NCBI RefSeq assembly: GCF_011075055.1
Contig: NC_058154.1
Coordinates: forward strand, 9,865,620-9,929,619
Length of the DNA: 64,000 nt
DNA from: Mangifera indica
Lineage: Eukaryota > Streptophyta > Magnoliopsida > Sapindales > Anacardiaceae
Direction of reading: 5' to 3'
Each line of letters starts with the position of its first letter. The first letter of the stretch is position 1. The notes beneath the pieces were generated by a model that was not told where the DNA came from, did not search any database, and saw nothing but the letters and a program-made list of their open reading frames with translations. Made by a program: the position numbers and the translations under genes. Positions 13,001 to 27,700 of this stretch are shown one piece after another.

Positions 13001-13896
13001 ACAACAAGGGAAAGAATGCAAAAATTCATAATCACCAAAGAGTACTAGAATATGACATAAAAGATCTTAAAAGCCAAAAAATATATAGAGTCAAGAATTT
13101 AATGTTGTAGCGAAGAAAAACTTATATACACACACACACACACACACACATAGGTGGGAGCATCAACCAATGCTACAGTCCACTTAGCTCAGTAAAAGCT
13201 GTACTTGCATAAGCAAGAACTCGCTTCCGAATCACCTACCCATTTCAGAACAAAGTTACTTCAACTTGTTCTCCCTAACCCAAATTCAGTTGCTTAAGCT
13301 CAGTTTCTCCATAATTTCCAACATTAAAACACAATTCCACAGATTCTCCTTGAAATATCAAAGAAAAAATCTCCTGTATTACCTTGTTCACAGACAAAAA
13401 TAATTTTAGACCAAAATTATCCCTAAACTTTCGAGTATTTTATAACTAACGCAGGGAAATAGAAATTATAAAAAGGAAAAAAAAAATGATATAAAATAGT
13501 ATACTGACGTTGAACAAAAACTTAATAATAAACGTAGAAAAAGAATCCGTACCGTTGAAGGGCTTGAGGATCGGACGGCATCCACGTCTTTCTCAAAGAT
13601 CTCCTCCTACCAGCGGAACCGAACCCGGTCTGGATCCCAACAAAGCCCATAACTTTATGCCTCTTGGGTCCAGGGCGTAAACCATCGTTATCATTGTCAG
13701 TATCAGCAGTGGTGGTCCAGAGAACTTTGACGGATCTCAGAGGGAGGTTGTTGCAGCGGTAGCCGCCATGAGAGACGGCGATAGTGGCGGAGATGCCGAA
13801 GATGAAACCGGCGATACCAATGATGAGGCAAGAGAAGAAGAGGACGGTGGACTTGCTAGACGAAGGAGGGCGCGCGTGGAATAATTTGGAAGGCAT
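10042..13896 (-). CDS. B3GALT13: Beta-1,3-galactosyltransferase, GT31 family (B3GALT12/13/14 type)
   Basis: Seven exons (13896-13553, 12875-12723, 12640-12558, 12432-12333, 11459-11346, 10925-10783, 10130-10042) join in frame to a 341-residue protein. It is a type II membrane protein: residues 18-40 form one hydrophobic anchor after a short cytosolic tail, so a Golgi location is expected. The GT31 domain starts near residue 80 ([14 protein letters not shown]). It contains the metal-binding triplet DDD at 186-188 ([12 protein letters not shown]), the stretch [16 protein letters not shown] at 236-251, and NEDVTIGSW at 271-279. Family members transfer galactose from UDP-galactose in beta-1,3 linkage, for example onto arabinogalactan proteins; the acceptor of this member is not known. 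The donor of intron 5 is GC rather than GT. The symbol rests on sequence memory and gene order; B3GALT12 or 14 are alternatives. Confidence 0.93.
11492..11858 (-). repeat. Dispersed 'GTATC/GATAC' element inside intron 4 of the galactosyltransferase gene
   Basis: Rich in GATACGATA, CGATATATC and GTATC words. Read on the minus strand it aligns by eye along its length with 54541-54934, including ends resembling ATAGTCGAA-CGTGTATC and GTATCATAAGAT. A third copy lies at about 42957-43310. It sits wholly inside the 873-base intron 4 and does not touch splice sites. It has no coding capacity and is probably a MITE. Confidence 0.65.
13129..13150. repeat. (CA)11 microsatellite
   Basis: An uninterrupted CA dinucleotide run in intron 1 of the galactosyltransferase gene. 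Confidence 0.95.
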
Positions 13897-13949
13897 TGTT
13901 TGGGTGGTTTAGTTAGTTATTGTAAAGACTTGCTCATTCTTCATTACAC

Positions 13950-15144
13950 GGAAGACACTGCCGTGTAAGAGAAGCAAAATCAGACTAAGTTGAAATTTTC
14001 CATTAGGGATGAGGTTTAATCTAATAACAAATTACCCTTAATATTTTAAAAATTACATAAATTCCCCTATTAGTATTAGTAAAATTCTTTTGTATTATTA
14101 GAAATTTATCACATGATGGGTTTATTAGATTTTTTCTCTTTAAGAAAACAATCTTATAACATAAACTAGCTTTTAATGATGAAATAATGAGTTGTTTTAT
14201 CTTCCATTTTGTTAATTTCAAATTAATTTTCTATTAAATTCAATTCATATTTAATCTCTATAACCTAACATTAATTAATTCTCTTTTAAACCAAAAAAAA
14301 AAAACCCTTATTTTATTTTCTTTAATTAATGTTTGAATAATATTATATATATCCGATTTGAAATATTCAGTTAGATAATTAAAATGATATGAAAAATAAA
14401 TAATATAAAATTTAGTGTAAACCAGTTAGATTTTGGCTCAGACCTTTGACTTGTATTATTATTATATGAATTTGTTTGATTAAATATGATTATTACTAGG
14501 TATTCACTGGGGAAAACAAAGAGGAAGGAAGTTGAGTTAGTTGATGCCAATATTCTGGAGGAAGATTCGACAATTTCGGAGAATCCATTGGTTGAAGACA
14601 AAGAATGGAAGGAAGAAATGGCATGTTGTGATGAGTTCCAATTGTTGGAATCCCTCTGTTCATCTTATATTTGGTTACAATCGAAGATAAAGATAGAACA
14701 AATAATAAATATATCATCATATAACTAAATATTCAAACTAGACGTACTTAATTTTATTAATCATGTTGATACTCCCCATCATAGTTACAATGAAATTTCA
14801 TAATATGTATTAAATACAAACTTTAATATCTATAAGAACTAAATTCATATCTCTGTATTAGCAGAATTGAATTATGCATGTTGAAAAAATTGGAATTGCA
14901 AGAGTGAAAATGGATGGCAGATTCTTGGCATCAATGTTATAAAATTGTTTTGCATATTTCGTTTCAGATTTTCCAACTTTTTGGGGCTGCTTATGTGACA
15001 TTACTTGGTGTAAAAATGTTTGATTTGTAACATGAAGATTTATTTTTGTTCTGCTGCAATTGTCCTAAGGCGGGGAGAGCAAACTAAATATTTATTTGTA
15101 AGACTAAGAGCACAAAAAACAATTTCTAAGATTTACATTTCATT
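13950..15144. other. Intergenic spacer between the galactosyltransferase and IDM1-type genes
   Basis: Starts upstream of the galactosyltransferase start codon and runs to the IDM1-type stop codon. Most is AT-rich without signal. From 14486 to 14728 a plus-strand frame of 80 codons (acidic, with EEDSTISENPLVEDKEW) stands out as less AT-rich than its surroundings. I do not recognise it, it overlaps open frames on the other strand, and no splice partner was found. It may be a decayed exon or chance. The part near 15000-15144 should include the IDM1-type 3' untranslated region. Confidence 0.4.
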
Positions 15145-18100
15145 TCATTTTAAAGGCTTCTTCTTGTCATCCATACATGGGGTTTCATCATTACAACTCA
15201 TTTCAACCAAGCACACCTTTGAAAATTGTTCCTGGGATTGCTTTTCTTCATCTACATCTTCTTCCATGTTCTTGAATTCCATTCCCTCCATTTCAGCTCT
15301 AACTTCTTCATTGCTTCGATCAATTCGCACTACATTCCCTGGGATTTTCATTTCGGCACCAGCTTTGTTGACAGACTCTTCGACCACCTCAACTACTTCA
15401 GTTGGTTCATTCATTCCTAAATAAGTTGCAGCTATTTCTTGAGAAAATTGAAACAGTAAGAACAAGAATAATTGTTTTGTATGGATGAGCATGAAAACTA
15501 ACCCGATTTTCTGTCAGCTTTTTGATGTCCATACAAGGGTTTTTTGAGAAGAACCGTTCCAGGAAAGACCATCAAGTTAATCTTCTTTAAGGCTTTCTTC
15601 TCCTCTGGCTCCACCAGCTCAAAGCCGAACCCTTTGGTCCATGTGTCAATTAAAGTGGGAATTGCTGATATGACAAGCTTTTCCACCTTGAATGATATCA
15701 ACATCTGCAGCCACCATTGAGAGAAAAAGTACAAATTGCAAATTAGATAGTGAGGCTGCTATCAAGAACAATTCAAGATCTCAATGTGGAGAGAAAGCTG
15801 AATGAATTATGTATCCTTTAAACTCAAAATACTATTTTACAATTCCAGCAATCCAAACACATACAATTCTTTGAAATAATAAATAGAAAACAAAATTATT
15901 GTGTCCCGATTTCATACTTTAAACATTCTTTTGTGAATGAAAAAAAGAAAATGCCATCAGACATATTTTATGCTTCTTATGCAAAGGTTTGATAAACATT
16001 AATGACCATATTGTAACGCAACCACAAGGAGGTAAGTTACCACAAAGCCACTCAAGAAACTTGTTGATGACAAAGCAACACAATTGACAGATAAAACTGA
16101 AGGAAACACAGAAAAATAAACTAAATAAACAATTGATGCCTAAAAAACCCAGAAGATGGGATAATTTGTCTTGAACAACCTCAATTTCAATAGGGGATAA
16201 AAGGAAAAAGACTGCCAATTACTGTACAGAATAAAACTTAGGCATAGATTTATGTAATAATTTATACCTCTTCTATGGAGGATATAAGGCTTCTGCACAT
16301 TCCCTTGCGACGATAATTACTGCAGGTAGCTATTAGCGGCATCTCTGCAACAGCTGATCCATGGACTCTGCAAACAAATAAGGTTTTCATGACACATTCA
16401 CAGTAAATGAAGAGCCAAGTAAACATGAAAATGGCAAAGCTCAGACAATTTGTCTTTTCAGCTACTCTTCGACCTTGTGCCTCTAGATATGGTAACAGCT
16501 AACTCATTAAACAAGCAATGGTCTACAGGTTTCAAAGTTTTTTTTGTGTGTGCGTGATGGAGGAAGCTTTAATGGCAAATACAGCTATTAAGCATGAGAC
16601 TTGCTGTTTCCAGTTCAAAGAATGTTGAAATTCTATATGAATAAGGCAAAGATAATACAACCATCAACTACTTTTGAAGATGCAATTTAAAAGACCAGAA
16701 GCCCAAGTGCAAGTATCAGTACAACCTGATGGATGCCACAGATATCAAAACATCATCCTTTTCCAAGACTACCGAGTAAAATCCATGAAAGTTCAAGCGT
16801 GAAAATTCTGAGCTGCAGATCAGCAATAAAAAAGGGAAAAAAACAAATTGTTATTATAGAAATTTAAGCCAAAAATTCTATAAGTTACATATGGCAGCCC
16901 TAATCTTGCATAGAAAATATCAACATAATCACCAAGGAAATTGCAGCTCCATTTCATGCCTCTAAAGTCTAAAAATATAAAGAAAACCAACGTTTGCATC
17001 CTCAAGCCATCAATACTAATAACAATAGTATTTACAACGTCAACAAGCAATTACAAATACAACAAAGTCACTTGATATTTCCTAGAAAACAAATTTGGAG
17101 AAAAATTGATTATTGTAAAATATGAGTTTGCTCTGAACCTAAAAAATTCAGAAGCAGATCAGCATTAAATGGGAAAAAACAAATGGGGTTAAGGCTCAAC
17201 CCACTTGAAGCAACTAACAGAGCATCCAAAATGGGAAAGTGAAAAATGTGAAAAAAAAAGGAACTTTTATTGTGGTATCATAATCTAACAAAAAAATTGC
17301 AATACAACTTTTGCATGGTTGAAAGGAGAGAACAGACAAATAAGCATCTCTAGTGCATAATGATGTTAGAACCTATCCATTAGTGCAAAGGGTAGGGAAT
17401 GGGGTTGGTAAAGAGAAGAGATTAATTATGAAAATAAAAGTCCGAAAATATAAAGATGAGAGAATAATGGAAACTCAATAGAAATATTATATTAAATAAA
17501 TAATATTGACAACAAATAAGAGATGTCAGCTCCTCCCCTAAGGCTCTAGCCTCCCTATAAGCCAATGGCTGCCCAAATATCCTAACAGAGAACCACAAAT
17601 TAAAGTGTCCATCTATGGACACAAACAGTATTCTCGGTAACACCTCTCCCTCCTCACAAAAGGAAAAAGAAAAAACAAAAGAAACAGAATAACAAGGACT
17701 AACCTCCAGTTGTATAAGAGTTGGGGTAACATGTCTATTCCTGTTCTTGGATCCACCATGGACTGAAAGCATTCCTCCATAATAGTAAGAGCAACAGCTA
17801 ATTTTGAGTTGCATTCAGCCTTCAGGGCAAACCGTTGAGCAGAGTGAACTTTTTGGTCTTCATGAATGCATCTAAGAAGTGTCCAAGAAAAGCCATCGGC
17901 AATATGTTTAGTGATCCCAACATGAGAATGAAGACCTGAATAAACCTGCACATACCAGCAACCTCGAAGTTCTTGAATCACAGCTAAAGCTCAAAAAAGA
18001 ATATTAGAGATACAAACAAATTGAGAGTGCTAAATTAACATATAAAAGGGGGTGAACTCATTCAATAGATAAAATAGAAATTTGTTAAGACAAGACTAAT

Positions 18101-21100
18101 ATGTCCCCCCTTTACACAAGCAAAGACAAAACTAAAACTTTGTAGCTAGGGCAAAGGACCCTTATGCTGCTACTGTATAGATTGATATAGTCAAAAAGGC
18201 AAAACTGGAATGTAAATTATTTAATAATAAATGGCATATTTGGCCACAGAAGGAAAAATTGAAACTAACAATCCAAGACCATATTTTACCATAAGATGTG
18301 CAGTTATTAAAATAACTGATGATTTGGGTTCTGGTGCATGGATGGTATAGATTATTGGGTCAAGAGTTGTCAATTTTGCCTCAAATTTAAGTCATCTTCA
18401 ACTTGAAGCACTCATCACACTACATTAACATTAGAAGAGATGAATTCACCCAGTACACCCAGTGTCTTGTCTAGAAAAGACAAGTGTTGGGATATGCTGT
18501 GGAGACCATGCATAGACATGAAGGTGCCACCACAAGAAGAATATGGGGTTAGACCAATTTTAGCCTCAATTCTTTGTCAATGGGCACAGGCAGGGAGGTC
18601 AGCAAAGATAGAATAATTCATTCTTCTTGGGGTGGGGGTGGGGAGGCACTGAGCTGCCTGCTCCTGCTAGTTGCTATACATAAGCATGTCCAGAAATGAA
18701 CTAAATGCAAAGATAGATAACAAATTTTAGTTCATGCACCAAAAGCCAACCTTTGAAGGTCATACTAGCCAGATTCAACAGATCCTCCAGAACAATATCT
18801 ATAAAAGGTTAGGAGGTTTAATAATCAAGTGACAGTACCTCCTGACAGCTTCCATCACAAAACCAAGAATCAGAAACCACTCCTTTGTGTACATTTTGAT
18901 CTCTCAGGCATGCCCTGTGATCTGCTTATGTGCATGATAAATTTATTAATTGTCAGGTGATTAGAGACAAAAATTGCGAGGAATGAATCATGGTGAGAAT
19001 AAAGTTGTGAGTGTATATACAGAACTTCCCAAGAATAACTAGATGAGTTGATGAGGAAATGGGTTTAAATGAAATATACTTGGGTGAACAATAATAACAA
19101 CTGCTTCCTAACAGGTATAAAGCAAACATATTTATTTAATTTCAGTCTGTAGAACAAATTGGAACTTTGTTACAAAGGCAAAAAGAGGGGCCACAGACCC
19201 TAAGCTTTGGCAAAAGTTGAAATAATATATACTTAGCTTATAATCAGTCAATTACCAGCTTAAACTTATAAAAGGCTCCAATAACTTTTTTTTTCATAAC
19301 CTACTCATTTCTTCTTCTTTTAGCTAACAAAAGACATGGTGTTAATATGCCACAACTAAAGCAGTTTATCAGTATCCTTTCTCAGAAAATCAACTTGCCA
19401 ATACTTCTTAGACTTCTGCTTAGCCAAACTCTACACAGTTTGCATTTTTTTACTTTCTCACAATAACAATTAAATTTGTTTTAGCACCTAAAATCCAATA
19501 TCTTTAACACTAGCATATGGCCTCCTCAAATTTGAAATCCAGATTATATATGCACAACATCTGAGTTTAGGATACTGTTCATGATATTAGGTTTGCTTTA
19601 AAGTTAACATGTAAAGATTGCAACATAGATTTTCTAGAATTCATATCAAATTAATGACCAAAAAAAAGTAGTAGCCACAAAACTATGGCTAATAAATAAG
19701 AAAATAATCCATTAATCATATATCCTTCCTACATTAACAGGCTTCCTAACTTCCCTTTCTCGTATAGTATCTAGCATGACAATTTCAAATATACACTAAA
19801 AATTTAAATTCAAAACAAAGTTTGACTTGCAGGTTGAGGACAGTAATTTTGAGCCTCCACATTTTTTAAGACATTTGTAACACCTTAAATCAATATCAAT
19901 GTTCAGAGAAAAGAGAAAAAAATTGTCCTTTCAATCTTCAGCATATGCCAGCTTCAAATTTGACATTCAGATTGCAAGCCCAAATTACAGTTTAACTTAA
20001 ACCTATCATATTGCATCATTGATATTCAAGCCATCCATAGGCTTATGGAAACAATTTTAGGAACAAGAAAAATAATCAAGCCATATGTAAGGGTGCGAAT
20101 TTTACATTTATGCTCACACTGAGAACACTTAAATGTGTCAAATAAACTTGAAGCCGCTTTATCATCAACCAAATCCCCACATACCCAACACGTGCAGTTT
20201 GAGCAATACCAGCTGCCTGCAGGAAGCTCCTGGAGTGAAATAATCAATAGACAAAGTAGAGAGAGAATGGTTTAGCATGATATCCAATGCATGTAATAAT
20301 CTACAGATAGTAAAATCACATTTATCATTAGCTCTGTGAGAAGAAACTGCTAGGTAAAATTCACTGTGTTTTAACACACAGTGAATGCGTACAATAATAA
20401 AGTTACAGGTATACAGCACCATGAAAGGAGTGAAAAGAATTACTCAACAGTATATGTAGTTCTAGAGCTAGTTTTTTCAAAAAGAGAAAACATGAATGAA
20501 TTTTTACATTGGTTGTCTTTCCCATTAGAATGCAGGAGAATAATTTTCAAAGAAGTCAAGAACCATAAAGTGGAATTTCACACATGCTGAAATAAGTTGA
20601 ATATATGAAGTCAGCAGCTGTCTAACTACCAAAATTCACTATTACCCAAATACATCAAAATATATTCATAATTTCATATGATTAATTGCAATGAAAGAGC
20701 AAGCAAGCTTATAGCCACATCAGCAGCTGTCTAACTACCAAAATCCAGTTAAAAAATCATTTATCTTAAGATCTTAATCGTTTTTAGTCACTCAGTGATA
20801 TATCAAGATCATAGAGGAAAGACAGAGTTTCACCAAAATAATTCAGAAACTAGGTATCTTGACCTTTACTAATCAGTTGAGGGAAAGAAAATAAATGTAT
20901 TTGCATAAAGTGACGCTACACTTACAAATTTGGGCAACAAAGTTTGTATTTGATGTAACAGCTTATTTGGCATGGCTACAACATTTACTACATCAGCTCA
21001 CAATTTATTTAGTGCTAAGAAATAAGCTACCAAGCATTAACAAATAAGTTACCACATCAATTGGGATACAAAAATTGTATCCCAACTTAGTAAGTTCAGC

Positions 21101-24100
21101 ATTACTCGTGCTTAGCAGCTAGCATTGAAAATGGAAACAGATTATGAATGATGTACATTATATAAGAATAGAGTTGCTGGACAAAAATATTAAAAATGTT
21201 ATTTGAAGGTAAAATTAACACACATCAACAAATACTGACAATGAAAAGAAATGACACAGGGCATAGTACTCGATAAATCTTCCCATAGGTGGGAGGATGC
21301 CACACAAAATAGAGGATATATTTATCTATGAAAAAAGAGAACAATAATGAAGTACCTTATGAACTACACCATATTTTGTCGAGATAATAACCACAAAATT
21401 TTAACATATTATTTGCATTTACCAAAAAAGAAAAAAGAATTAATGCATGAAAGGATGGTAAAACAGCAGATTATGACTTATACATCTACTGATTCAAATT
21501 TTACAGGCACATGTTCCATAATAAGGCTAAATGAAAGAATTTACTATGATCCATATGCAATCACAGTTATCTAGGACTGCAAATGAAAATTGTAAAAAGA
21601 CATCAAGCCAAGACAGCTAAGTTGAATGGGACAGAAAACATTGCAAGTACTACAAACAAATATAGTAATGTCTAAGTTATACTCCAAGTTGCAAAAACCA
21701 GAAAATAAATTAAAAATAACGAGAAGTCACTATGAAAAACACAACAATAGAAATGTAAAATGAGATCAGAACAAACCTGAATAGACAAGCAAGCAAGATG
21801 AAAAGCAGAGGGACAGTTATCACAGCAAATCAATTCACCCCCCTCACCACAGAGTCCACACGAATCATCATTTTTGTCCTCTTCATCAGTTTCTACTGTT
21901 CCAGTTCCAGTCCCACTTTTCCTGCTCTTGTATTCCGCTGACCATGCTTGCAACTGACACAAAGTGAAAGGCTTACCAGACTCCATAAAAAGATTTAAAC
22001 ATGGTCGATTTGGCTTGTACCCAGCATGTATCTTGAATTGGGAAACTGAGAGCACCTCATTACAACACTTACAGATGATTCCATTACTAGTTACGAGACC
22101 ATCTTTTATCACAGCATCATCCTTTGGGTTTCGATACTGGATCACATCATTGAGAGATATGACACCAGCAGCAATCATCCAGGACAAAATGGTTCTTGTA
22201 CCTTCCATGAACCACATACTACTCTTGACAAGCTTCCCCCCCTTACATGGGGTTCGAGGAAGCAATCTGCAACTACCTTTTCTGTTCTTGAGTTTTGTCC
22301 GCCTTCTTGATTTACAGGCTTTTGTTTTAAAAGAAGATCCACTATTGTTTCGGTTGTAATCTTTACTTTTTATGATAGCTGAGACTAGCAGGTCATCATC
22401 TTTGATTTCGCATGCAACTGATTTCCTCTGTCCATTTGTAGTAACATCACAGCTCTGATGAATCTTTTTAAACTTTGAGCCTTTTTTAACGGTCTGATAC
22501 TGGTTTGGGCTAAAAGATGGGATGTCTTTTTGAATAACTTGATTCTGTGCATTCAGAACAAGGAGCTCCTGAGGTTCTTGTGCCCCTAATTGAGTGCTAC
22601 TTGCACCAATGTGCAGTGACACAGTTTTAGTAGCGACAGGCATACCCAGAATGTCACTTTGGCAGAGTGAGCCCAGTTTTATTTCAGATATCCTTCTAGA
22701 CTTCCTGCGCGTCTTCTTTTTCACTCTATCAGCTGAAGAGGATCTATCATTTGTTTTTAACTTTGAAGCTTTAAGGCACTTCCCACCCTCATCTTCACTA
22801 TGTCCACACTGCTGTTCATCAACTGAAGTTACAGACTCAGGAGGATCAAACTCAACAGAAGTTTTTTCAACCTCATCAGAATGAACCACACAATCATCTC
22901 TGTGATGTGGACAGTCATCCGGAGATCCCTTCAAATGACTTTCCACCTTATCAGTAACTTGGCTTTCAAATATTTTTTCTTTTCCCTCCCACAAATGCTT
23001 CGACACATCTTCTAAAGCTTCTTTGGGTGCTACTGTATCATGTTCAGAATTTAAATTATCACCCCTTGGGGAAATTGTGTTACTGTCTTGATGGGGTGAA
23101 GCAGATTCAGACCCCCCGACATTGTTAACATTTTCAGAAGCACCAGGAACATCATAAAGGCAACCACCTGATTGGACACAAGTACTATCTGATCCAGAAG
23201 GAGGGAAAGAAGTCATGCCATTGCTACTGCTTTTCTTCCTAGACATACCAAAACCCTGACTACCTGTCACATTGGTGGTATCTACCCCATACATACCTAC
23301 TTTATCAGCCATATAGATAGATAAACCCATCAGACACTTAGTTCCGCTTTCATATGTCTGTTCATCAAACTTTGAAAAACTTCTATCACCAGATTGCACA
23401 TCACAGGCATGGTGGCCCTCAGAAACAGTCAGTGCACTTTTAGTGGCCAGAGAACTATCATAAAACTGAACAGGCATCTGTCCCTGTGAAAAATTAGTTT
23501 CCAAAGAATCTACCATTTCAAGGGCCAAAACAGCCTCATCTTTCTCCCTCTTGTCAACTAGTACACTCTGTGCTGCTTTTACAACTTCTCCCTTCCTAAG
23601 TGAACCGATCTTTCTATCGACAAATATAACAAAAACAAAGGGATCTAAAAGATTCCAATGATGAGCCAAAATGTCAGCAAGATCTGAGTGATTCATTTCT
23701 TTCTTAATATTTGTTAACGTCTCTAATAAATCAGTATAGAAATGATTAATATCAGTCCATTCCTTACCCTCATCTTCCCGCACCAAATTGTACCTTTCAG
23801 CGTATAAAGTCTGACCATACTCTCTCCAAGCTTTTGGGAATTCGCGAAATAACCTCCCCTCTGGTGATCTGTAAACTGTATCCATATATTTTCGACTAGG
23901 TCTTTTACGTGTCTCAATATGCCAGCCTGCATTGGTAAATAAGCGAACAATATGATCCTGAAGAAGAGGTCGTGGATCTGTCTTGGGATCAAACTTCAAT
24001 GAATTATCAGAAGCATCCAATCCCAATGAATTAGATTCATTGGCTGTTTCTATAACATGTAGAGCAGATTCACATTTCTCAGCAACAGTGATAGATGGGC

Positions 24101-24782
24101 TTGCAACCACAAGCCTGGTTACAAAACTCTCCTGGGAAGTAGGTGATGCAATAGCTTTAGCTACAACCACTTCTTTTGCATCATGTCCATCTAAGCTTGG
24201 CAATTCTTGCTTTGTTACATGTGGGTTACTTGCCTCACTATGTCTTTCTCCATGTTGATTTAACAAATAGCAACCAGATGTAACTCCTTGACTGGATGAT
24301 TCAACTAAATGGAGCTTAACCACTTGACACACTGACTCTGTAGCTGGAGAGGAGGAGCCAGGAACAACTTTTTCTATTGATGTTGAATTCATAACCATTC
24401 TCATTTCAGGCTCATCAACTGAAAACTTCATTCGCTTGACAGCCAAATTCAGGTCATCTCTCTCTCTTAAAGCAGATCTTTCCAGAAAACACTTTGACCC
24501 CAAAGCACCTCCAGAAATTTCATTTGCATTATAAGAATTCTCCACAAACAAACGTTTAGAACACTGTGTTGTCACTGATGAATTTTCACTATTAGAACAT
24601 AAGAATGTATCACTATTCTTAATATTGTCATGTTCGAAGTTAATGAGTCCAGTAACAAGACACCTCTTACTTGTGGCAACAGTGCCATTTCCGAAGAAGA
24701 CCTCTGAGAAAATACGGTGCTCATCATGTGATCCCTCAAAATCATCATCACAAAAATCTTCGATTGATGTTCTGAAGGGCAT
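15145..24782 (-). CDS. IDM1: IDM1/ROS4-type histone acetyltransferase (MBD - PHD - GNAT)
   Basis: Eight coding exons (24782-21777, 20229-20106, 18921-18839, 17945-17704, 16812-16726, 16367-16268, 15704-15503, 15437-15145) join in frame to 1378 residues. Order of domains: a methyl-CpG-binding-like segment near 283-345 ([13 protein letters not shown]), a basic stretch near 685-695 ([10 protein letters not shown]), a cysteine-containing Tify-binding-like domain at about 900-950, and a PHD finger at 975-1014 ([16 protein letters not shown], then WYCSNC). A second atypical PHD at 1016-1049 (CWVCG, CSQCEHKYH) and a GNAT domain at about 1110-1240 follow. The acetyl-CoA loop RRKGMCR is at 1200-1206. 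The family reads methylated DNA and unmodified H3 and acetylates H3 to help ROS1 remove DNA methylation and prevent silencing. Arabidopsis IDM1 is about 1189 residues; the extra length is in the low-complexity first exon and tail. The start may lie upstream in a leader exon (see 24783-28170). Confidence 0.92.
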
Positions 24783-27700
24783 TTCTATCAAATAAGAGCA
24801 GTCTCACTAGATATACAGAACCTAACTATGCTCTATGAATAACTTCCAAGACAACTTGGGACCAGCCATGCATATTAAATTCCATCTGCTGCCAATTACG
24901 TTGCAAGTACTGCTTAACTTACTTAATAAGTCAATGCATTTAAAGTATCAACTTTACCATTTAAGCCATCCATTGAATGCTTCAGATTCTGCAAATGAAA
25001 GAGGAATTATAATTAATATGTGAATATCACATACTTAATGAATTATGATCTTACATGAAACTATAAGCTTAAACTAACGCTACAAATGCATCAACTCAAA
25101 CTGCCATTTATTACTAAAATCTTGACAACATTCTGGAGAACATTATACTTTAGATAAGAAATTTTAACATTAATAGATTGTTATATTTGATTACTTAAAT
25201 ATAGGGCAACTCTTCAACTTAAAAAAGTTTTAGTCCCAAAGATTTCTAAGAAATCACAAATAAAACAAAATAATTCTACTTTTAACTAGAAATCATAAAA
25301 TGTAAGTACAACTGAATTGATCATTAAGTACTAGGATTTGTGATACCCTAAATACTAAAATATCATAAACGCTTTCTCCATGCATCAAAGCTTAATATAA
25401 CATAGTATGCTGTACATTTAATTTTTGGATCTCTATGCTGTTAAAGATGTCGAAATATCCATTGCCAAAAGAAAAAGAAATCATAAGAAGCATAAGCCGT
25501 TGACCCTTCAATTTTATTACTTCCCTAATTGAACAACTTTAAAAACAGGGAAATGAAAGTACAGCTGGCCTTGGAAAATGAAAATAGAACTGCAAGCAAA
25601 ACGCTGCGTCATCGACCAACTGTTGCATTTGAGGACACATGTCATAAGCAGGCCCCACCAACGCATTTGGAATAACAAAACTTTTCAGAGCCCACTTCTA
25701 TGCACAGACCAAGAAATAAATGTCCACAGTACCACCTTATAACACGATTGATCCTCTCTACTTCACTATAATACTCAACATGTGCATCTGTTAAATTGTC
25801 CAAACTCCACTACCTATCTCTTTGGATTACTTTTCCATTGGGGAAAAGGAAGAACCCTAGAAGAATTTGTCTCATATCAGCCCTTCATACTAAGAGGATG
25901 TTAACATTCCTAGCAATTGGTAGAGCATATTCACAATAAAATATTCTTTTTTCACTAAATATCACAGTTTATGTGCAATATCTCTTTGTACTCATCATTT
26001 ATGTAACTCCTGGTATTTTCTTCTCATTGCAAAGAATATTTATCACATAAAAAAACCAGTAAAGTATATAAAAACCATCCTGCTAATAAAAAAAGACAGA
26101 AGTTCTATCCCCTAAAGAAAACTAGTGAATTATATATCATTTTCTAATGAAAAAGAGGATTTTATTTCTTAAAACTTCGAAACATCTCTCACCATTTATA
26201 TATGGCGAGATGAAATATAGATCTTACCGTATGGAGTTCACAATAACCAGACTCCAGCAATGGGCTTTTTAGATATAACACAGCAACATGAAATGAAATT
26301 TTAGATATTAGAATCGAGATGATAACTTTGCCAACCACAAGACAAAGAATATCTAAATATATTCTGGTTCAATACCCTTCGCACCTATGTCAGATATTTG
26401 CTAGTAATTATTACCCTGTGATACAATTAATTTTCACGCCTTCAAAGTGGCAACCATTCATTTGTTAAATGACATATCTTGTGGGAACTTAAAAATAACA
26501 TGCAATGGATGACTTTTGTCCTGACATATAGCAAATGCTGAGGAGACAATCATTAATTCCAAACAATATTTCCATACATTAACACATGTCAAGTGGCAAC
26601 AGCAGTATATTCAAAAACCATTTAACAAAAACAATCACAAGTTTTCTCCTTAAAACGTGCATGCATATACACTAGAAAACCACTTTTAAAACTATCTTTT
26701 ATTATTCATGAACATGACAATATGATAAAAGAACCACAAATATATAAGGGATAATAGAGCCGATAAAAAATATTAAGGACAACAGAGCACCTAAAAAATA
26801 AGAAGTGAAAGAAGAATAGGCAAGCCTCCAGTCACATAATGTCTTAAAATGAAAGCTTTAAAGATTAAACATGTAGTGGAATTTTAAAACTCTTTATGAT
26901 GGCTCTTAAATTGTTCTTTTTTTCCTTTTTAGCATGTCAATGTCTAATAACTAAAGAGCAAACTTCAGCTATAATATAAGCCACCATTTACAAAACGAAG
27001 CCACATACCTATGCTAATGTTTAAACATCATTAAATGATGATCACTTGATGAATATATTACAAAACGTGATTAACCTTTAGATTTTTAGGAAAGTGATTT
27101 TATCATGTTAACAATAAAAATAGGAGGGGGAGCAAGATCATGTATAGTTCAATACCACACAACAAACTCAACTGATTTTCTATTTACGTTCATTACCATA
27201 CCTGCCACATCTTTGCTTAAATGTAATAATGGAGCTTTTTGGGTCCTTATATTTTCATATAAGCTTAACACCAACAAGAGCAGACAAAACATTTCCTAGT
27301 ATGTAAGTCCATGCAAAGCAAACATCTTAAATGATGAGAAAAAATGGTGAATACGTGGATTTTTTAACTATTCTATGAATGCTCATGCACAACGAATTAG
27401 AATATGATAGAAACTCCTCGGCGTTATGAAACAAGTCAATCTTTAGCAAGTAATTCTATACAAAGACATCATGCTCCTTAATGTTGACCCGACACCCCCT
27501 TAAAACAGAAATGTAGAGTACTAGATACATAATATGCATATTTTCAACATTTGAGAGATCCAGCATTGCATGAACTACCACTGGCATATAAAATTGCACA
27601 ATGGTAGATCTTATTTTATAGCCATATAAATTTTCATGGATTTACTAACAATCAATGATGTTGATACAAATAAAAACTTCAATAAATATATGTTCTATGC

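Noticed and set aside
24783..24791. Three extra residues before the IDM1-type ATG
   Set aside because: They require a TTG start. The ATG at 24782, or a spliced upstream ATG, is the credible choice.
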